A stretch of 64,000 nt of DNA from Phoronis australis (GCA_002633005.1 NMRA01000041.1:443140-507139), one strand, 5' to 3'. Shown: positions 10,855-22,109, counted from the first letter of the stretch. Made by a program: numbers and translations. The notes: generated by a model not told the origin, from the sequence alone.

Positions 10855-12650
10855 CTGAAAGTGACAAAAATCGAAAAAAAAAGTTTTTTTTTGTAGTTCG
10901 ATTTTTTAAAAAATCGTATTTTTTAATTTTCAAAAAATCCAATTTTACCTCGATTTTTTTTTTCAAAATGCACAGGGATCATCAACTGTTTCCTTACGCA
11001 ATATTCTACTTATCCATACCAAATATATGTATAAAATCATTATGATCTTGATTTTGTGGCATTTTTTGTGTGTGAGTTGGGGCAAGCACGCCACTTTTTG
11101 TCATTTGGTCACTTTCTGTCTAATAACTAAAAATCTGGTCCATTTATCAAAAAACCCTGGCACGCGATTTTACTTCAGTCCTAGAGGATTTCAAATTTAC
11201 AACTTTCGTAAAAATTGACCCACGTGTTGTGGAAAAATAGGCCCGAGAATCTTGTCACTATCCTGAAATCACGAGCCGAGAAAAACGGCTTTGAAGTTAA
11301 GCGGTCCATCGATTGCCACTTGAGATCAAATTTCGTTCAGAATGCGTGGTCATTATGTTCCAATTTTTGTTGAAGTACTAGAAATAAAGCTGATACTTAC
11401 TTCTTGTTTAGAAAATGTGACATACCTGTTTGTTTACAGCGTAATATTAATCATTTTTTCGAACTTGTGAAGCACGACAGACGACCAAAACAAGTATGGC
11501 TGTCACGTGGGCGGAGCTTAGCGTTGATCTATTGTCTGCTGCACTGGTGTGCCGACCACACATTAAAACCATGTGTTGATTGTTTATACGATTCATCTGA
11601 ACTCTCCACTCAGTATAGTAAAAGACACTCTATATGACACAGACTTATTTGTTAGTATTCCAATATTATCATCAACCAATATATGTGTTATATCAAATCG
11701 CCGCGTTACTGTCTATTGGCGACGAGGATAAAGAACTACTTTCATAGTAATGGTTCAACATTTTACGTGCCTGTACCGAATGGACTTTCTGCGCAAATAG
11801 GTTCGCTTGGGTGAGATTCTCAAGTTACCAAAGTTTCTTATATTGCTTTCCTCTAGAATCGTATAATATCATGAGTTTTAATTCAGGATTACGTTTGAAT
11901 CTATGCACTAGAAAAATTTTGTTATGTTGAACACTTGGTCATTTCTTTGGGTTACGGCCAGTGGCAAGTTAAAAAATCCTCTGGGTTTGACAGCCTAGTT
12001 TCTCCCGGCGCGTTCCCAGCACAGAAGCACGGTTTATCTGCGAAGACTCTTCTCTGACGGCATGTAGTTGCCAATGTGTCGCGCGCGCGGCTTTGTCTTC
12101 ACAGCGCGTGCATGCACTCTCACCGAATCGTGCAACACCACCCACGTCGATGCTCAGCGTCCTCTCGCAAGACACCTTACCTCATATTACCGACTTCTCT
12201 TATACATGCACAATTTCTGCACTGACTCCTCAAGCTGAGTGCAGTGATGGCTTTGGTAGGATCTGGCGTACTTAGCAGATACACAAACAGGCTCAGGCTC
12301 GGAACAGGAGCTAGTTCATAATTTCACTACCAACTTTCACATGGTCAAAAATAGAATTATTTTATTCTTGCCTTGGTCTTGCTACAACACCAATATCAGC
12401 TGGTACAGCACTCTCGATTGCCCGGTTACGCAATGCTTGTTGACAGGGTTAGATTAGAGCTAGTGTCCTTGTACATAAGCTCCGCCCCAGTTGTCAATCA
12501 CTGAGCTGGTGAGCACTCAAGCCATACGACTTACTGAGGCTTGGTCAAATATAGCTAAAAAACAACTTTGGATTTTCAGAATGATTTTATTTTTCTTCAG
12601 TATACTGTGCATCAAGAATTAAAGATTAGGATGACATAAAAATGTAAAAA
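10855..12650. other. unexplained segment inside the LINE region; AT-rich start
   Basis: About 1.8 kb separates the LINE Cys/His domain from the LINE 3' end. It opens with an A/T-rich stretch (10868-10975) of alternating A and T runs around repeated CGATTTTT-like words that can fold back. A 12-base word GGGCGGAGCTTA at 11509-11520 recurs inverted at 12476-12487. A CpG-rich patch with GCGCGCGCGG lies near 12080. None of the short open frames has a recognisable domain. It may be an insertion into the LINE or ordinary spacer between two LINE copies. Confidence 0.4.
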
Positions 12651-12659
12651 ACAGTGAAA

Positions 12660-13022
12660 TTATTTTTTTGTGTATCCACCTACCTTAACGATCTCAATTC
12701 TTGTAATAATATCCCTACTAGAGTGACATTATTACTGAATGGTAGTAATAACCTTGACTTCGTTCTCAACGAATTCCTCCTAAGCAACGTTAGCAAATTT
12801 TTATGTACCGTTTATCAATATTGTTGCATCTGTACATATTTTTGTTTTTATATATCTGTAATAGCATGTCTAAGTATTGGAATACTTATTTTAGATACTA
12901 CTTAATTGTATATACCTCTATGTATATGAATTGTTTACAACCCAGACATAATGCTTCGCGGTTTCTGGGTTTGTTATTATTTCTTTGTATGTTCTGTGTA
13001 TCCTTCAATAAATATATATCAC
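12660..13022 (+). pseudogene. LINE ORF2 C-terminus and 3' end with poly(A) signal
   Basis: A short frame reading TYLNDLNSCNN, RVTLLLNGSNNLDF and NEFLLSNVSKFL (about 12665-12805) resembles the last residues of LINE ORF2 proteins of the group seen at 8800, where a V-x-LLLFGS-like motif and a final helix follow the Cys/His knuckle. About 200 bases of non-coding sequence follow. An AATAAA at about 13008-13013 lies directly before the second satellite block. This is consistent with the 3' end of the same LINE, interrupted by 1.8 kb, or of a second copy. The assignment rests on short similarity and is tentative. Confidence 0.5.
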
Positions 13023-13030
13023 AGTGAAAA

Positions 13031-15676
13031 GGCCAGAAAAGGCCAGTGGAGGCCATTGGAGGACAGCAGGATACCAGCAGAGGCCAGCGTAGAACAGCAG
13101 ATGCCAGCGGTAGCCACCAGAGGGTAATGAAGACCAGCGCATTTCCGAGGAGGCACATGGATCACCGCGGAGGCCCGTCGCGGACCGTGTAGGCCCGCGG
13201 AGCACCATGGAGGCCCGGTGGAGGCAAGTGGATGCCAATATGGGCCAGTTGAAACCAGTGGAGGCCAGCTGAGAGAAGTTGAGGCCAGTGGAATCCCATG
13301 GAAGCCAGGGGAGGCCCGTGGGGACCCGTGGAAACCTGTGGAGGCGGCGGAGGCCAGCGGAGGCCCGTGGAGGTTACCGGAGGCCCGTTTAGCCCAGCGG
13401 GGGACAAAAGGAGCCAGTAGGGGGACCAGCGGGGGCCAGAAGGGCCAACAAGGACCAGCGGGTATCGGCGTGGGTCTGCTGGTGTATGCGGGGGCCAGCA
13501 AGTTCCAGAGGGGAAGAGTGGGGGCCAGCGGGGTCCAGAGGAGGCCAGTGGGGGCCAGCATTGGGCAGCGAATGCTAGCAGGGGCCAGCGGAGGCCAGCG
13601 GGGGGCAGCCGGGCCAGTGGTTGATAACGGGGCCAGCGGGGGACAACGGGGCAAGAGGGAGCCAGCGGGGGTCATTTGTTGCCAGCACAGGTCAGCGGAG
13701 GCCAATAGAGGCCAGTCGAAACTAGTAGACTTCAGTATAGGCCAATAAGGGGCAGTGGAGGCCCGTGGTAACCATTGGAGTCCAGTGGAGGCCCGTGGTA
13801 ACCATTGGAGTCCAGTGGAGGCCCGTGGTATCCATTGGAGGCCAGTGGAGGCCATTGGATGGAAGAGGAAGGCCGCTGAAGACCAATGTAGGTCACTCGA
13901 GTAAAGTGGAGGCCAGAGGAGGCCAGTGGTTGACAGTCGAGACCAGTGGAGGCCATTGGGCGCCAGGGGAGGCTAGGGGAGGCCAGTGGAGTCCAATAGT
14001 GGCTAGTGGAGGCCAGTGGAGGTCAGATGAGGCCAGTGGAGGCCAGTGGAGTCCACTAGTGGCCAGTGAAGTCCAGTGGAGGTGTGTTAATGCCAGCAGA
14101 GGCCAGTTGAGGTTAATGAAAGCCATTGGAGTAAAGTGGAGTCTAGTTGAGGCCATTAGAGTCCAGCAGAGGCCAGTGGAGGCCATGGGGGGCAAATGGA
14201 GGCCAGTGGAACCCACTGGAAACCAATGAAAGACACTGAATGCCAGTGGATGCGAATGGAGGTGAGTGGAGGGCATCGGAGGCCATCAGAGGCCAACAGT
14301 TGCATGTCCAGTCCAGCAAATACTAGCGGATACAAGAGGATGCTAGCGTAACCGAGCGGAGGCGAGCAGAAGAGAGCGGAGGCCAAAAGTTTCCAGCGGA
14401 GGCCAGCGGATTCAATCGAAGCCAGTTGAGGCCATTGGAGGGCAGCGGTTGCTAATGAGAGCCAGTGGAGTCCATTACAGGCACGTGGAGGCCTTGGGGT
14501 CCCGTGGAGGCCAATGGGGGAATTTTGAATCCAGTGGAGGCCAGTGTAGGCCAGCGGCGGACCGTCAAGGCCAGTGGTGGACTGCGGAGTCCATTGGAGG
14601 CCAGATGAGGCCCGCGGTGGCCAGCAGAGTCCTACGGACGAAAGAGGAGGCCCAAAGGAGGCCGGCGTAGCTGAGGGGATTCGAGCAGAAGCGAGCGGAG
14701 GCCAGCGGATCCCAGCATGTTCTACATGTAGCTAAGGCCATCGGTTTCCAGCGGAACCCAGAGGAAACCAGGGGAGGACAGCAGGCGTCATAGTAGCCCA
14801 GCGGAAGACAGCAGAGGGCAGCGGAGGCCAGTGAAGGCGACTGGAGGCAAGCAGAAGCGAGCGGCGTCCAGTGGAGTTCAGCGGAGTCCAGCGGAGGCCA
14901 GCGGAGGCCACTGGATGCTAATGGAGGCAAGTGGGGGCCGGTGAAGGCAAGTCATCGCCATTGGGGGCCAGTGAATGCCTTGAAGTCCAGAGGAGGGCAG
15001 TGCAGGCCATAGTTGGCCAGTAGAGGGCGGTGAAGGAAAGTGGAGGCCAGTGGAGACCACTGGAGGCCACTAGAGGTCAGTGAAGGCCAGAGGAGGCCAC
15101 AGGATACCGGTGGTGGCAAGTAGAGTCCAGTGGAGGCCATTGGAGTTCAGTGGAGGTCAGTGGAGGCCAGTGGATGCCTGTGGAACCCACTGGAATCCAG
15201 TGAAATGCACTGGGGCCCAGGGGATGCGAGTGGAGATGAGTGGGAACGATTGGAGGCATTTGGAGGCCAGAGGAATCCAGTTGAGGCCATTGGGGGTCGT
15301 GGAGGCGAGCGGAGGCCGGTGGTCTCCAGTGGAAGTCATTTGACCCGGTGGAGGCTAGTGGAGGCGAGAGGAGGTGAATGGAGGCGAGTGGAGGTGATTG
15401 GAGGTCAATGAGACCCTTGGACGCCATTGGAGGCTGTTGGAGGCGTTAGAGGCCAATGAAAGCCATTGGAGACCAGCAGAGGCTGGCGAAGTCCAGCGGA
15501 GGCCAGCGGAGGCAGCGGAGGCTAGTGGAAACCAGCTGAGGCCAGCAGAGGTTGGCGCATACCGGCAAAAGCCGGCGGAGGCCGGTGGAGGCTATCGGAG
15601 GCCCGCGGAGACCAGTGGAGGCCAGTGGAGGCCAGTTTTGGCCAGTGGAGGACAATGGAGACTAGTGGAGGCCAGG
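13031..15676. repeat. 10-bp satellite array, block 2
   Basis: This 2.6-kb block is the same satellite as 2117-8798, in the same orientation. It includes a G-rich sub-zone (about 13390-13660, GGGGGCCAGC units) and a very regular 30-bp superunit (three basic units, containing GCCCGTGGTAACCATTGG) repeated three times at about 13770-13850. CpG-bearing GCGG variants concentrate around 14600-14910 and 15480-15610. As in block 1, open frames of up to 278 codons are by-products of the stop-free unit. The shared unit and orientation suggest one original array, about 9.3 kb of satellite, split by the LINE material at 8800-13030. Confidence 0.95.
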
Positions 15677-15679
15677 GTA

Positions 15680-17070
15680 TTTGATTTAAAAACAATTCCT
15701 GATAGCATTTAGGAGAAGAGTACACAAAGAATATTTTGGAAACACTTTATCACGTTCATTCCGACATCTATTTGGTCACATCATGTGAACTATTGAATGT
15801 AAATCCGAAGTCCTGAGTCAGGTTGGATTTTTGCGCTTGACCAGTGATCCCGATGGCTCAGTGGCTTTAGCGTCTGTACGGTTCTGGGTTCGAGTCTCGG
15901 TCGGGGGAGAAATCTCTGCGAACTTATGCTCATTGGGTCACGTGATGTAACCAAAAAGATGGGGATTGAACGAGATAAACTGCATGCAACATTCCTCACT
16001 GAGCACGATACATGTATAATTATACACTCATAACGCATAACCGAAATTTTCCTTTGTATCCAATCAGCGGTTTTTGAGATATGGTGTTCCGTGGAATTTT
16101 TCATGGTCCTACGTGAGTACCGAGGGTTTTCTTTCAACTGGTACTATAAGTACCCGAGATGAACACCTAAGTCAGAATGCTTGTTCTAACCTGTAGTAGC
16201 TTTGAAACGTTCATATACGATGATCGACCAACTTGTAATTCATTAGTACCAATGTGGAGCCAGTGGTGTTGGGGTGGTGACGACCACGGTGTCATGATCC
16301 CTGCCAATTTTTGCCTGACAATCCACAGAAATCGCAAAAACCACATTTTCCGAGTAAAAATGAAATTTAACACAGGTGGTATTAGGTGGGCCTAAGGGAA
16401 TCCCCTTTATTGGGGTTACGCAAACATTCTTTATTCAAACACCTTGCTGTCTCTCTTGCTATAATCAAGATCTGCCTACGTTTAATAGCATGCAGTGAAT
16501 GAATGTAAAATGTCCCTTAATTTATGATCATGGGATTGCCCCTCTAGCTACTCGGAATTCGCACTAGCAAGACAGGCGTGATCATCAGAGATACAGGATC
16601 CAGAGAGTACTAACTAGACACTCTCGTTTTGTCATGTAAAAACGTGTATCTGCAATTTGACAGAATTGAGAACCAGCAATCCGAGAACCTACATGTACAT
16701 TAGTTAATAAAACTGATTAATTAGTCATGCTGGGAAGTGATCACACTGAAAAGCACCTACATGTATAGTATTTCAATGCGAGTGTGACGACTAAGTATTT
16801 TTCTGATTGAGGGGCCAGTGAAGGAGCGCTCGCTTTTTGTTAGTCACAAAGTGGATGATAGCCATATCAACGTCGCTTAAACTGCACCATATAAATTCAG
16901 TGTGTTTGTTATTCAGTTTAAGAAAATTTTACATTAAGTACCAAAAATACAACAATGTGATGTCAATTCGAGCAATTAATTGAGAATTACAATCTTGTGA
17001 AAGGAAGTTTGCCAACGATCGAAGTGTAACAGCCATTGGCCATTTCAAAGTGCTCAAAGTTTAGTGGTTT
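15680..17070 (+). mobile_element. dispersed repeat family A, copy 1, with tRNA-like core and foldback arms
   Basis: About 1.39 kb matches, in inverted orientation, the segment 25315-26665 along nearly its whole length. Shared landmarks are the TTTAGGAGAAG start, the tRNA-like core, the TTGGGGTTACGCAAACATTCT region (here near 16412), GAGAACCAGCAAT (16669) and GCCAACGATCGAAGTGTAAC (17011). Near its start, arms of about 43 bases (15744-15790 and 15937-15979) are inverted copies of each other and enclose the tRNA-like sequence, and the same arrangement is present in the other copy. I see no coding capacity: the 115-codon minus frame here has no domain. The left edge meets the satellite almost directly. 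A non-autonomous SINE-like or composite foldback element fits best. Confidence 0.8.
15846..15907 (+). other. tRNA-like core of repeat family A (shortened)
   Basis: An A-box-like TGGCTCAGTGG (15854-15864) and a B-box-like GGTTCGAGTCTC (15887-15898) are the two internal RNA polymerase III promoter elements of tRNA genes. Their spacing is shorter than in a tRNA and the T-stem is imperfect, so this is a tRNA-derived repeat head and not a functional tRNA. The inverted family copy at 26440-26512 has a longer, about 73-base version. Confidence 0.65.
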
Positions 17071-17074
17071 GATT

Positions 17075-17700
17075 GTTGTTCAAATAAAGTATTCTCGACA
17101 AAAGCGTCTCATGCATTTATACATAACGACCACTTTGATAGGCTTTCTGGCACTTTAATTGGACTATGACAATCAGTCAACGTACAATGGTGACTAGAGC
17201 TATTGTTTCGCAATGCTATTGTGGTACGTAGCCCAAAATAATACAATCAAGTATGTAATATCCAGCAGCTTGCAAGAATGAGTGTACCACAATCAGCTAC
17301 TTTGAGTTTGCTTATTTTTCAATTAATTTCAAAAGTCAGATCAGGTATGTTGGAGCTTTCTCAGTCCTGGAATCATTTTTTTATTTGAGTAAAGTACAAG
17401 CTGAGGTCAAATACATGTGGTCTAAATCACTAAATGTAACTGAGATAATTATTTATAATTTGACGCATTTGTTAAACTTGAAACGGTTTTTCTTCCCCGA
17501 ATTTAAGCATTAAACTGAACGCTATTTATCAATTTTTGTTGTGATAGTTTACTCCTAGTTTTAATAATGGAATTTGGGAAATGTTAATCTACATGGCAAA
17601 AATTAAACTCTAAAAAATTGTGATGGGATTTTATTGCTCAAGTTGCGTAATTTGCATAGTATAAGTCACCGTTTTGTATATTAATGTGACCTTGAAATGG
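17075..17700. other. no gene recognised; AT-rich spacer or intron
   Basis: The stretch is AT-rich, with no domain-bearing frame and no repeat that I can match elsewhere in the window. It ends at the acceptor of the sushi-like exon, so it may be intronic. Confidence 0.4.
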
Positions 17701-17706
17701 TTCCAG

Positions 17707-17952
17707 AAACATGTAAGGGAAGCGTACTGACGATTCCGAAAAACGCCGAAGAGTTATACACATTTTTTCACCCAACGCGCGACATCGTAATCACAGAATT
17801 TATGTGTAAGTTTGCACACTTAACAATGGATAACACAGATGAAGACATACTCAGAAAAGATATGTACAATCATAACAGTATGATAGTAAAGAACCGTTGT
17901 GAAGACGGCATCTGGATGCACGATCCAACATCTTTGCCACCATGCTACCCAA
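17707..17952 (+). CDS. sushi/CCP-like exon (phase 1-1)
   Basis: This is a candidate internal exon encoding an extracellular complement-control (sushi) module. The acceptor is GGTTCCAG ending at 17706 and the donor is A/GTGAGT at 17952-17958. Both boundaries are phase 1, the usual symmetry of shuffled extracellular modules. The roughly 82 residues have four Cys in sushi order: TCKGS near the start, FMCKF mid-way, NRCEDGIW, and PPCYP at the end. The G-x-W followed by P-P-C is the sushi signature. The module is longer than the usual 60 residues, mostly in the acidic insert before the third Cys, so the match is imperfect. The next compatible exon downstream is the lectin exon at 23221, also entered in phase 1. 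A gypsy fragment and a TIR element lie in the interval. No signal-peptide exon was found upstream. Confidence 0.5.
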
Positions 17953-18039
17953 GTGAGTAAGGGATGACTTGCTTATCCGAACACCTCCATTACCAACCCC
18001 CAGTTTTTGGGTATATGTATTTCCTTGTACGGCGGAAAA

Positions 18040-18570
18040 GTGCATGTTTTATTTTAGTATTTAAAGAGGCATGGAACGTGAAATGTTGTATATGTATTCT
18101 GAGGAATTGAAATACTATAGAAAATTAGGAGAAACACTGACAACAAAAGGCGGTTGGATATTTCATAGGGCACGAATAGTTATTCCAAAAAAATTTCGAA
18201 AACAAGTGTTAGATTTGCTTCATATTGGCCATTTTACGATGCAAAGAATTAATCAACTTGCACGGACTGTAGTTTACAGGCCCCACATTGACAAAGATAT
18301 TAAAGAATTTGTGGGTCTTTTTTACGTCTTGTGGTGAACATCAGAACAAACCACCAAAATCGGCTATTCATCCGTGGATGTTAACAGAAAACCCATTGCG
18401 CCGTGTTCAAGTTGATCATGCAATCAATTTTTGAGGCCAACGGGTTGGTCATGTTAGATGCGTATTCGAAGTACCTGTGTATACATCCATTCTTCCAAAC
18501 ATAACGATTCCAAAGAAAGGCATGGAAGCATTCAGTTTGGGATCAAATGGGCTAGTCTCGGCGGCTGGCT
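18040..18570 (+). pseudogene. Ty3/gypsy integrase fragment, frameshifted
   Basis: This is part of a retrotransposon integrase. A frame at 18071-18337 carries ELKYYRKLGE, RARIVIPKKFRKQVLDLLH and GHFTMQRINQLARTVVY, then PHIDKDIKEF, the zinc-binding N-terminal domain with its His pair. One-base slippage in a T run near 18310 moves the frame, and TSCGEHQNKPPKSAIHPWM supplies the Cys end of the domain. VQVDHAINF (about 18402) holds the first catalytic Asp of the DDE core and is followed by a stop. VMLDAYSKYL (about 18447) resumes in another frame and corresponds to the next core strand. The rest of the core, the protease, the reverse transcriptase and the LTRs were not seen. It is a dead fragment in the interval between the sushi and lectin exons. 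Confidence 0.8.
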
Positions 18571-18574
18571 TCGC

Positions 18575-19283
18575 GTTAAAAGAATACTAAACCTTTTCTT
18601 GATGATTTTAACCAACCCTTGTGCTGTCACCTGCTAATGCATCAGTTAATAGATCAGACAGGAATCAACTAGACACTCATACTTCCTATGTCACAGATTA
18701 GACATTTTGGTCCTTGGCGGGAGGTCTTGGCCCACAGTTGCCGTGTAAATCACTAAAAACGTTGGTCACGTTTGCCCGTTTAGCAGACTTATAGTTCCTT
18801 TCGACTTTTCCTTCATATTTTGTTTCTGAGAATTGTATGATAAATTCGTTTTAGTATCTGTTAATAGGCCAAACCAGGTTTAGTTCCTTTTTAACCAACA
18901 AGTTAATTCGCAGATTTTGTTACATTTGCAGATCATCTGTATAACTGCACGTTGCTTTTCAAATTAGAAAAACTTCAGCACAACTCTGCCTTTCAGTGCC
19001 ACACTTGCATAAACATTTTGGCAGAATTATTTGAAAGTTTATTCAAAACTTTGTCGCAGTAAAATAGCAGGATATTTATTGAATTTTTGTAAAACTTAAG
19101 TTGGTTTCAGTACGCCTAGCTGGTTGTTGTCTACATTGTATTTATGCAATGGACATGGTCAGTGAGTTGTGGAGATCTTGATACTGAGATTTTGGTGGAA
19201 TTTTTGCTAGAAATCAAAGGGATCCCAGTACGAAATCAAATAGTCTTTTTGATGTTCTGTGACCCTGTACTTTGGCAGTGAAG
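18575..19283. other. no gene recognised
   Basis: AT-rich spacer between the gypsy fragment and a TIR-bounded element. It has no domain-bearing frame or tandem repeat. It may be intronic if the sushi and lectin exons belong to one gene. Confidence 0.4.
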
Positions 19284-19286
19284 TTA

Positions 19287-21274
19287 AGGAGAATGCCACC
19301 CAAAAGCAACCTAGTTTGCATCAGTTTAGATTGACTAGTTCCACTCGATAACAGCAAGTACAGTTCTTTCACCTGACAGCTGACGGCAGACGGAGGTGTT
19401 GAAATTAACCAATGACGTCAGAGGCTCGAATGTAGTCTGTTCAGCCTGTCCAATACATGCTCACTGGTGTCAGCTTATCGTTTGAATTCATCATTTTACA
19501 GCAATAAATCCTCAAAATTCGAAGTACCCACTCAAAAAATATATCGCGTTATTGAACAAACGTGTTATTTTATTTCGCTGTTACGGATTTATAGGTATTT
19601 GAAAGTACACAGTTCGGTAGGGCAATTTACTAAGGTCGGTCACGGGAATTTGGGTTCTGTTCGGTGATAAATTAAAATTATTCGTCTGTAAAATACAGAC
19701 AGGAGAACATAGCTGTGTGTTGTAATTTTAGACGCGATTTTTTCCGTTCTGAAGACACAAAACGGTTGCTATCTCGGCCAGTGGCTCGGAACCCGGTCAA
19801 GCACACTGATCGCGGCCGGACTGAAGACATCACGAACATTAACCAAAGTTGGAAAGTAAACTTTCACTCACGAAAAGAATATACTACTGATCCAAAAAAG
19901 GGTGCACGTGATTATTTTGGTGAATTAGCAGCAAAACTACAAATCTACTTACTAGCTCATCGGGGCCGCGAAATCAGGTTACCCTTCCTCAGAACCGTCA
20001 GGGCAAAAGTTGCATAATAACAATGATTCGAGTACTGTATATGAATACCTAAATAAAGATTCCCCTAACATCTGAGCATAGAAAATAAAATCGAGTTAGT
20101 GTTTCACAACAGCTCTCTGTCAGCAAACACTGAATTAGCACAAGCTCACACGGCCTCGGTGTCCGGTCAATTTACTCTATTGCATCTGAAACCGGCAACG
20201 CAGTGATTTATTCAGTGCTGGTTTCTCAAAACATTTGTACTCACGAACTCTTCAAAGCATTGCAAATTGTATCTAATGCGACAGACTTTGTTTCAATTTT
20301 ATATCAGCATCGGTAACGGTGAGACTACTTCAGGTTCAAACAGAGCGCACATCGTCAACGTTGCAACTCGCAATCCCTTAGACGAGTGGTTATCGACGAA
20401 GACTCCACAGGTGGATCGTTAGGTTTCACACGCTATCAGTTTCAACCGCGATACACTGATCAAGAAATAAAAAAGAAAGGCTCCGTGAACGTGCACAGAC
20501 AACGAAACATGTGGATATTTCCGAAAACCGTTCGAATGACTTGTCATGGTGTCAGTGAGCTAACTGCATGATAATGGAAACGATTGACGCCTGCGCTAAA
20601 TTTGCTGTCACAAAATTCCGCAAGTGAAACGCCTTATTGGAGAAACACAGATTTGTCTTCAGGACCATATCCTGGTTTTGCACTGCATCTAAACAGCGGT
20701 GTTCTTACTATTTTTAGGGCTGAGAAAAAAAAAACTGGGGGAAACATACTACACACAGAAGACCAAACAGAACACGAAGAAACCAGTCATCAGACAGGTT
20801 AAATAAAACGTTATTTTCTCACGCCTTGAATTCATTGTATGTTTATGTTTTCATGGCCAACTGCAATTCTCCAAAATCAAAAACTGATCAACACCCTGGC
20901 GATCCGACGAAATGCAGGCCACTGACAGACACGGAGAAATTTCATGGCCTTCATACTTGGTATTAACGGCTGACTTTTCATTCTTCACTAATACGAGCCA
21001 CTTCCGAAGCATTATGGGCCTTCGAGGAAATCGAAAAAAAAAGATTTACCAGATTTCCTCGCAGCTTCATAGTTCGCACAAGCGGGAACGATACATCACA
21101 CAATAGCGGCACTCACCCTGCAGAAGAACAATTTACATCGCTGCGTCGTTTCTCAATTTCCTCACAGGTCAACACGACACCTCTCGGCGAGGTAATATCT
21201 ACCGTATACGAGGTGATGTGGATATAGACCGATTAAGACGCAAAAAGACAAATTAAATCGGGTGGCATTCTCCT
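19287..21274. mobile_element. 2.0-kb DNA-transposon-like element with 15-bp terminal inverted repeats
   Basis: The 15-base word AGGAGAATGCCACCC at 19287-19301 is found exactly inverted at 21260-21274. Both ends are flanked by TTA (19284-19286 and 21275-21277). With the alternative cut, one base inward on the left, the flanks are TTAA, so a 3-bp (PIF/Harbinger-like) and a 4-bp (piggyBac-like) target duplication are both possible. The inside has short open frames (19715-20017 about 100 codons, 20386-20571 and 20584-20802) with no transposase motif I can recognise. It is either a non-autonomous derivative or a heavily decayed copy. It lies in the presumed intron before the lectin exons. Confidence 0.65.
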
Positions 21275-21409
21275 TTAAACCTATTTGTACTACCATTTCA
21301 ATTTACTTGCCATAAGTAAAAGGAAAACGTCCATTGCTAAGCGTGTTTGTTTCGGTCTGCTGACAAATATTAACATACATGTATTAGTCAGGTTTGTTGT
21401 GTAATTTTG

Positions 21410-22105
21410 TTAGAATTTTTGAGCAAAGAGGGAACTATACATTTTTGGAAACCTCATGGAATGAAAAATAAGAAAAAATTGATTCCATTATTTTGACGGC
21501 TATCTTGGATTTTCAAAAATGGCGCTGGTAAAATGGATTTTGCCCAATATCTCCGCATTTGAGTCACTTAGAAAGTTGTTTTTATGGCTACACTTGTATC
21601 TCTCAGGTCACTGATTTGGAAATTTTATTGGCGGCCACCTTGGTGGCCATCTTGAATTTTTAAATATGGCACCCGTAAAATACATTTTCCTCAGTATCTT
21701 TGCTCTTGGGTCACTTAGAATGTTAGTTTTAATGGCTGCACCCACATTTTTCTGGTCAACAAATTTGAAAATGCAACTTATTATATGAGAAACATACTCA
21801 AATCCCCATTTATTAGCAGCCACATTTTTAAATGCATTCTTCATGTACTTCAACACATGATCACTATCTTACTTTCTTGTATAGTTTGTTCGGAGATTGT
21901 TTCTTTCAATACACTTTAACTAAAGCAATACCTAAACAACTTACTTACGTTTGAAGAACGCGAAAGTATATTTTTGTAGTGTCAATTGTCTTTCAAAACT
22001 TTGAAATGAGGCTATAGACCATTACTATAACCATCACTGTCACCAGGAATCACATCATCATCCCCTTTCTAACATTCTGCACTACAGTACAGCCACTGAA
22101 TTATT
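21410..22105 (+). mobile_element. dispersed repeat family B, copy 1
   Basis: About 0.7 kb is present again in direct orientation at 29030-29425 (partial) and inverted at 33485-34185. Two internal sub-repeats of roughly 130 bases each carry a GGC(C/T)ATCTTG word, a TTTCAAAAATGGCG-like word and GTCACTTAGAA. The ATGGCGGC/GCCATCTTG words resemble the YY1 consensus (established knowledge), but binding is not shown. The far end (about 22000-22100) is shared only with the inverted copy at 33485. I see no coding capacity and no clear terminal repeats. Confidence 0.8.
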
Positions 22106-22109
22106 AGAC

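Noticed and set aside
11404-11637. 77-codon plus frame with Cys/His residues
   Set aside because: Cys spacing fits no known zinc motif and there are no splice sites or homologous repeats.
15790-16137. 115-codon minus frame and the related 98-codon frame at 26331-26627
   Set aside because: Both run through the tRNA-like core and inverted arms of repeat family A, and their similarity comes from the shared repeat.
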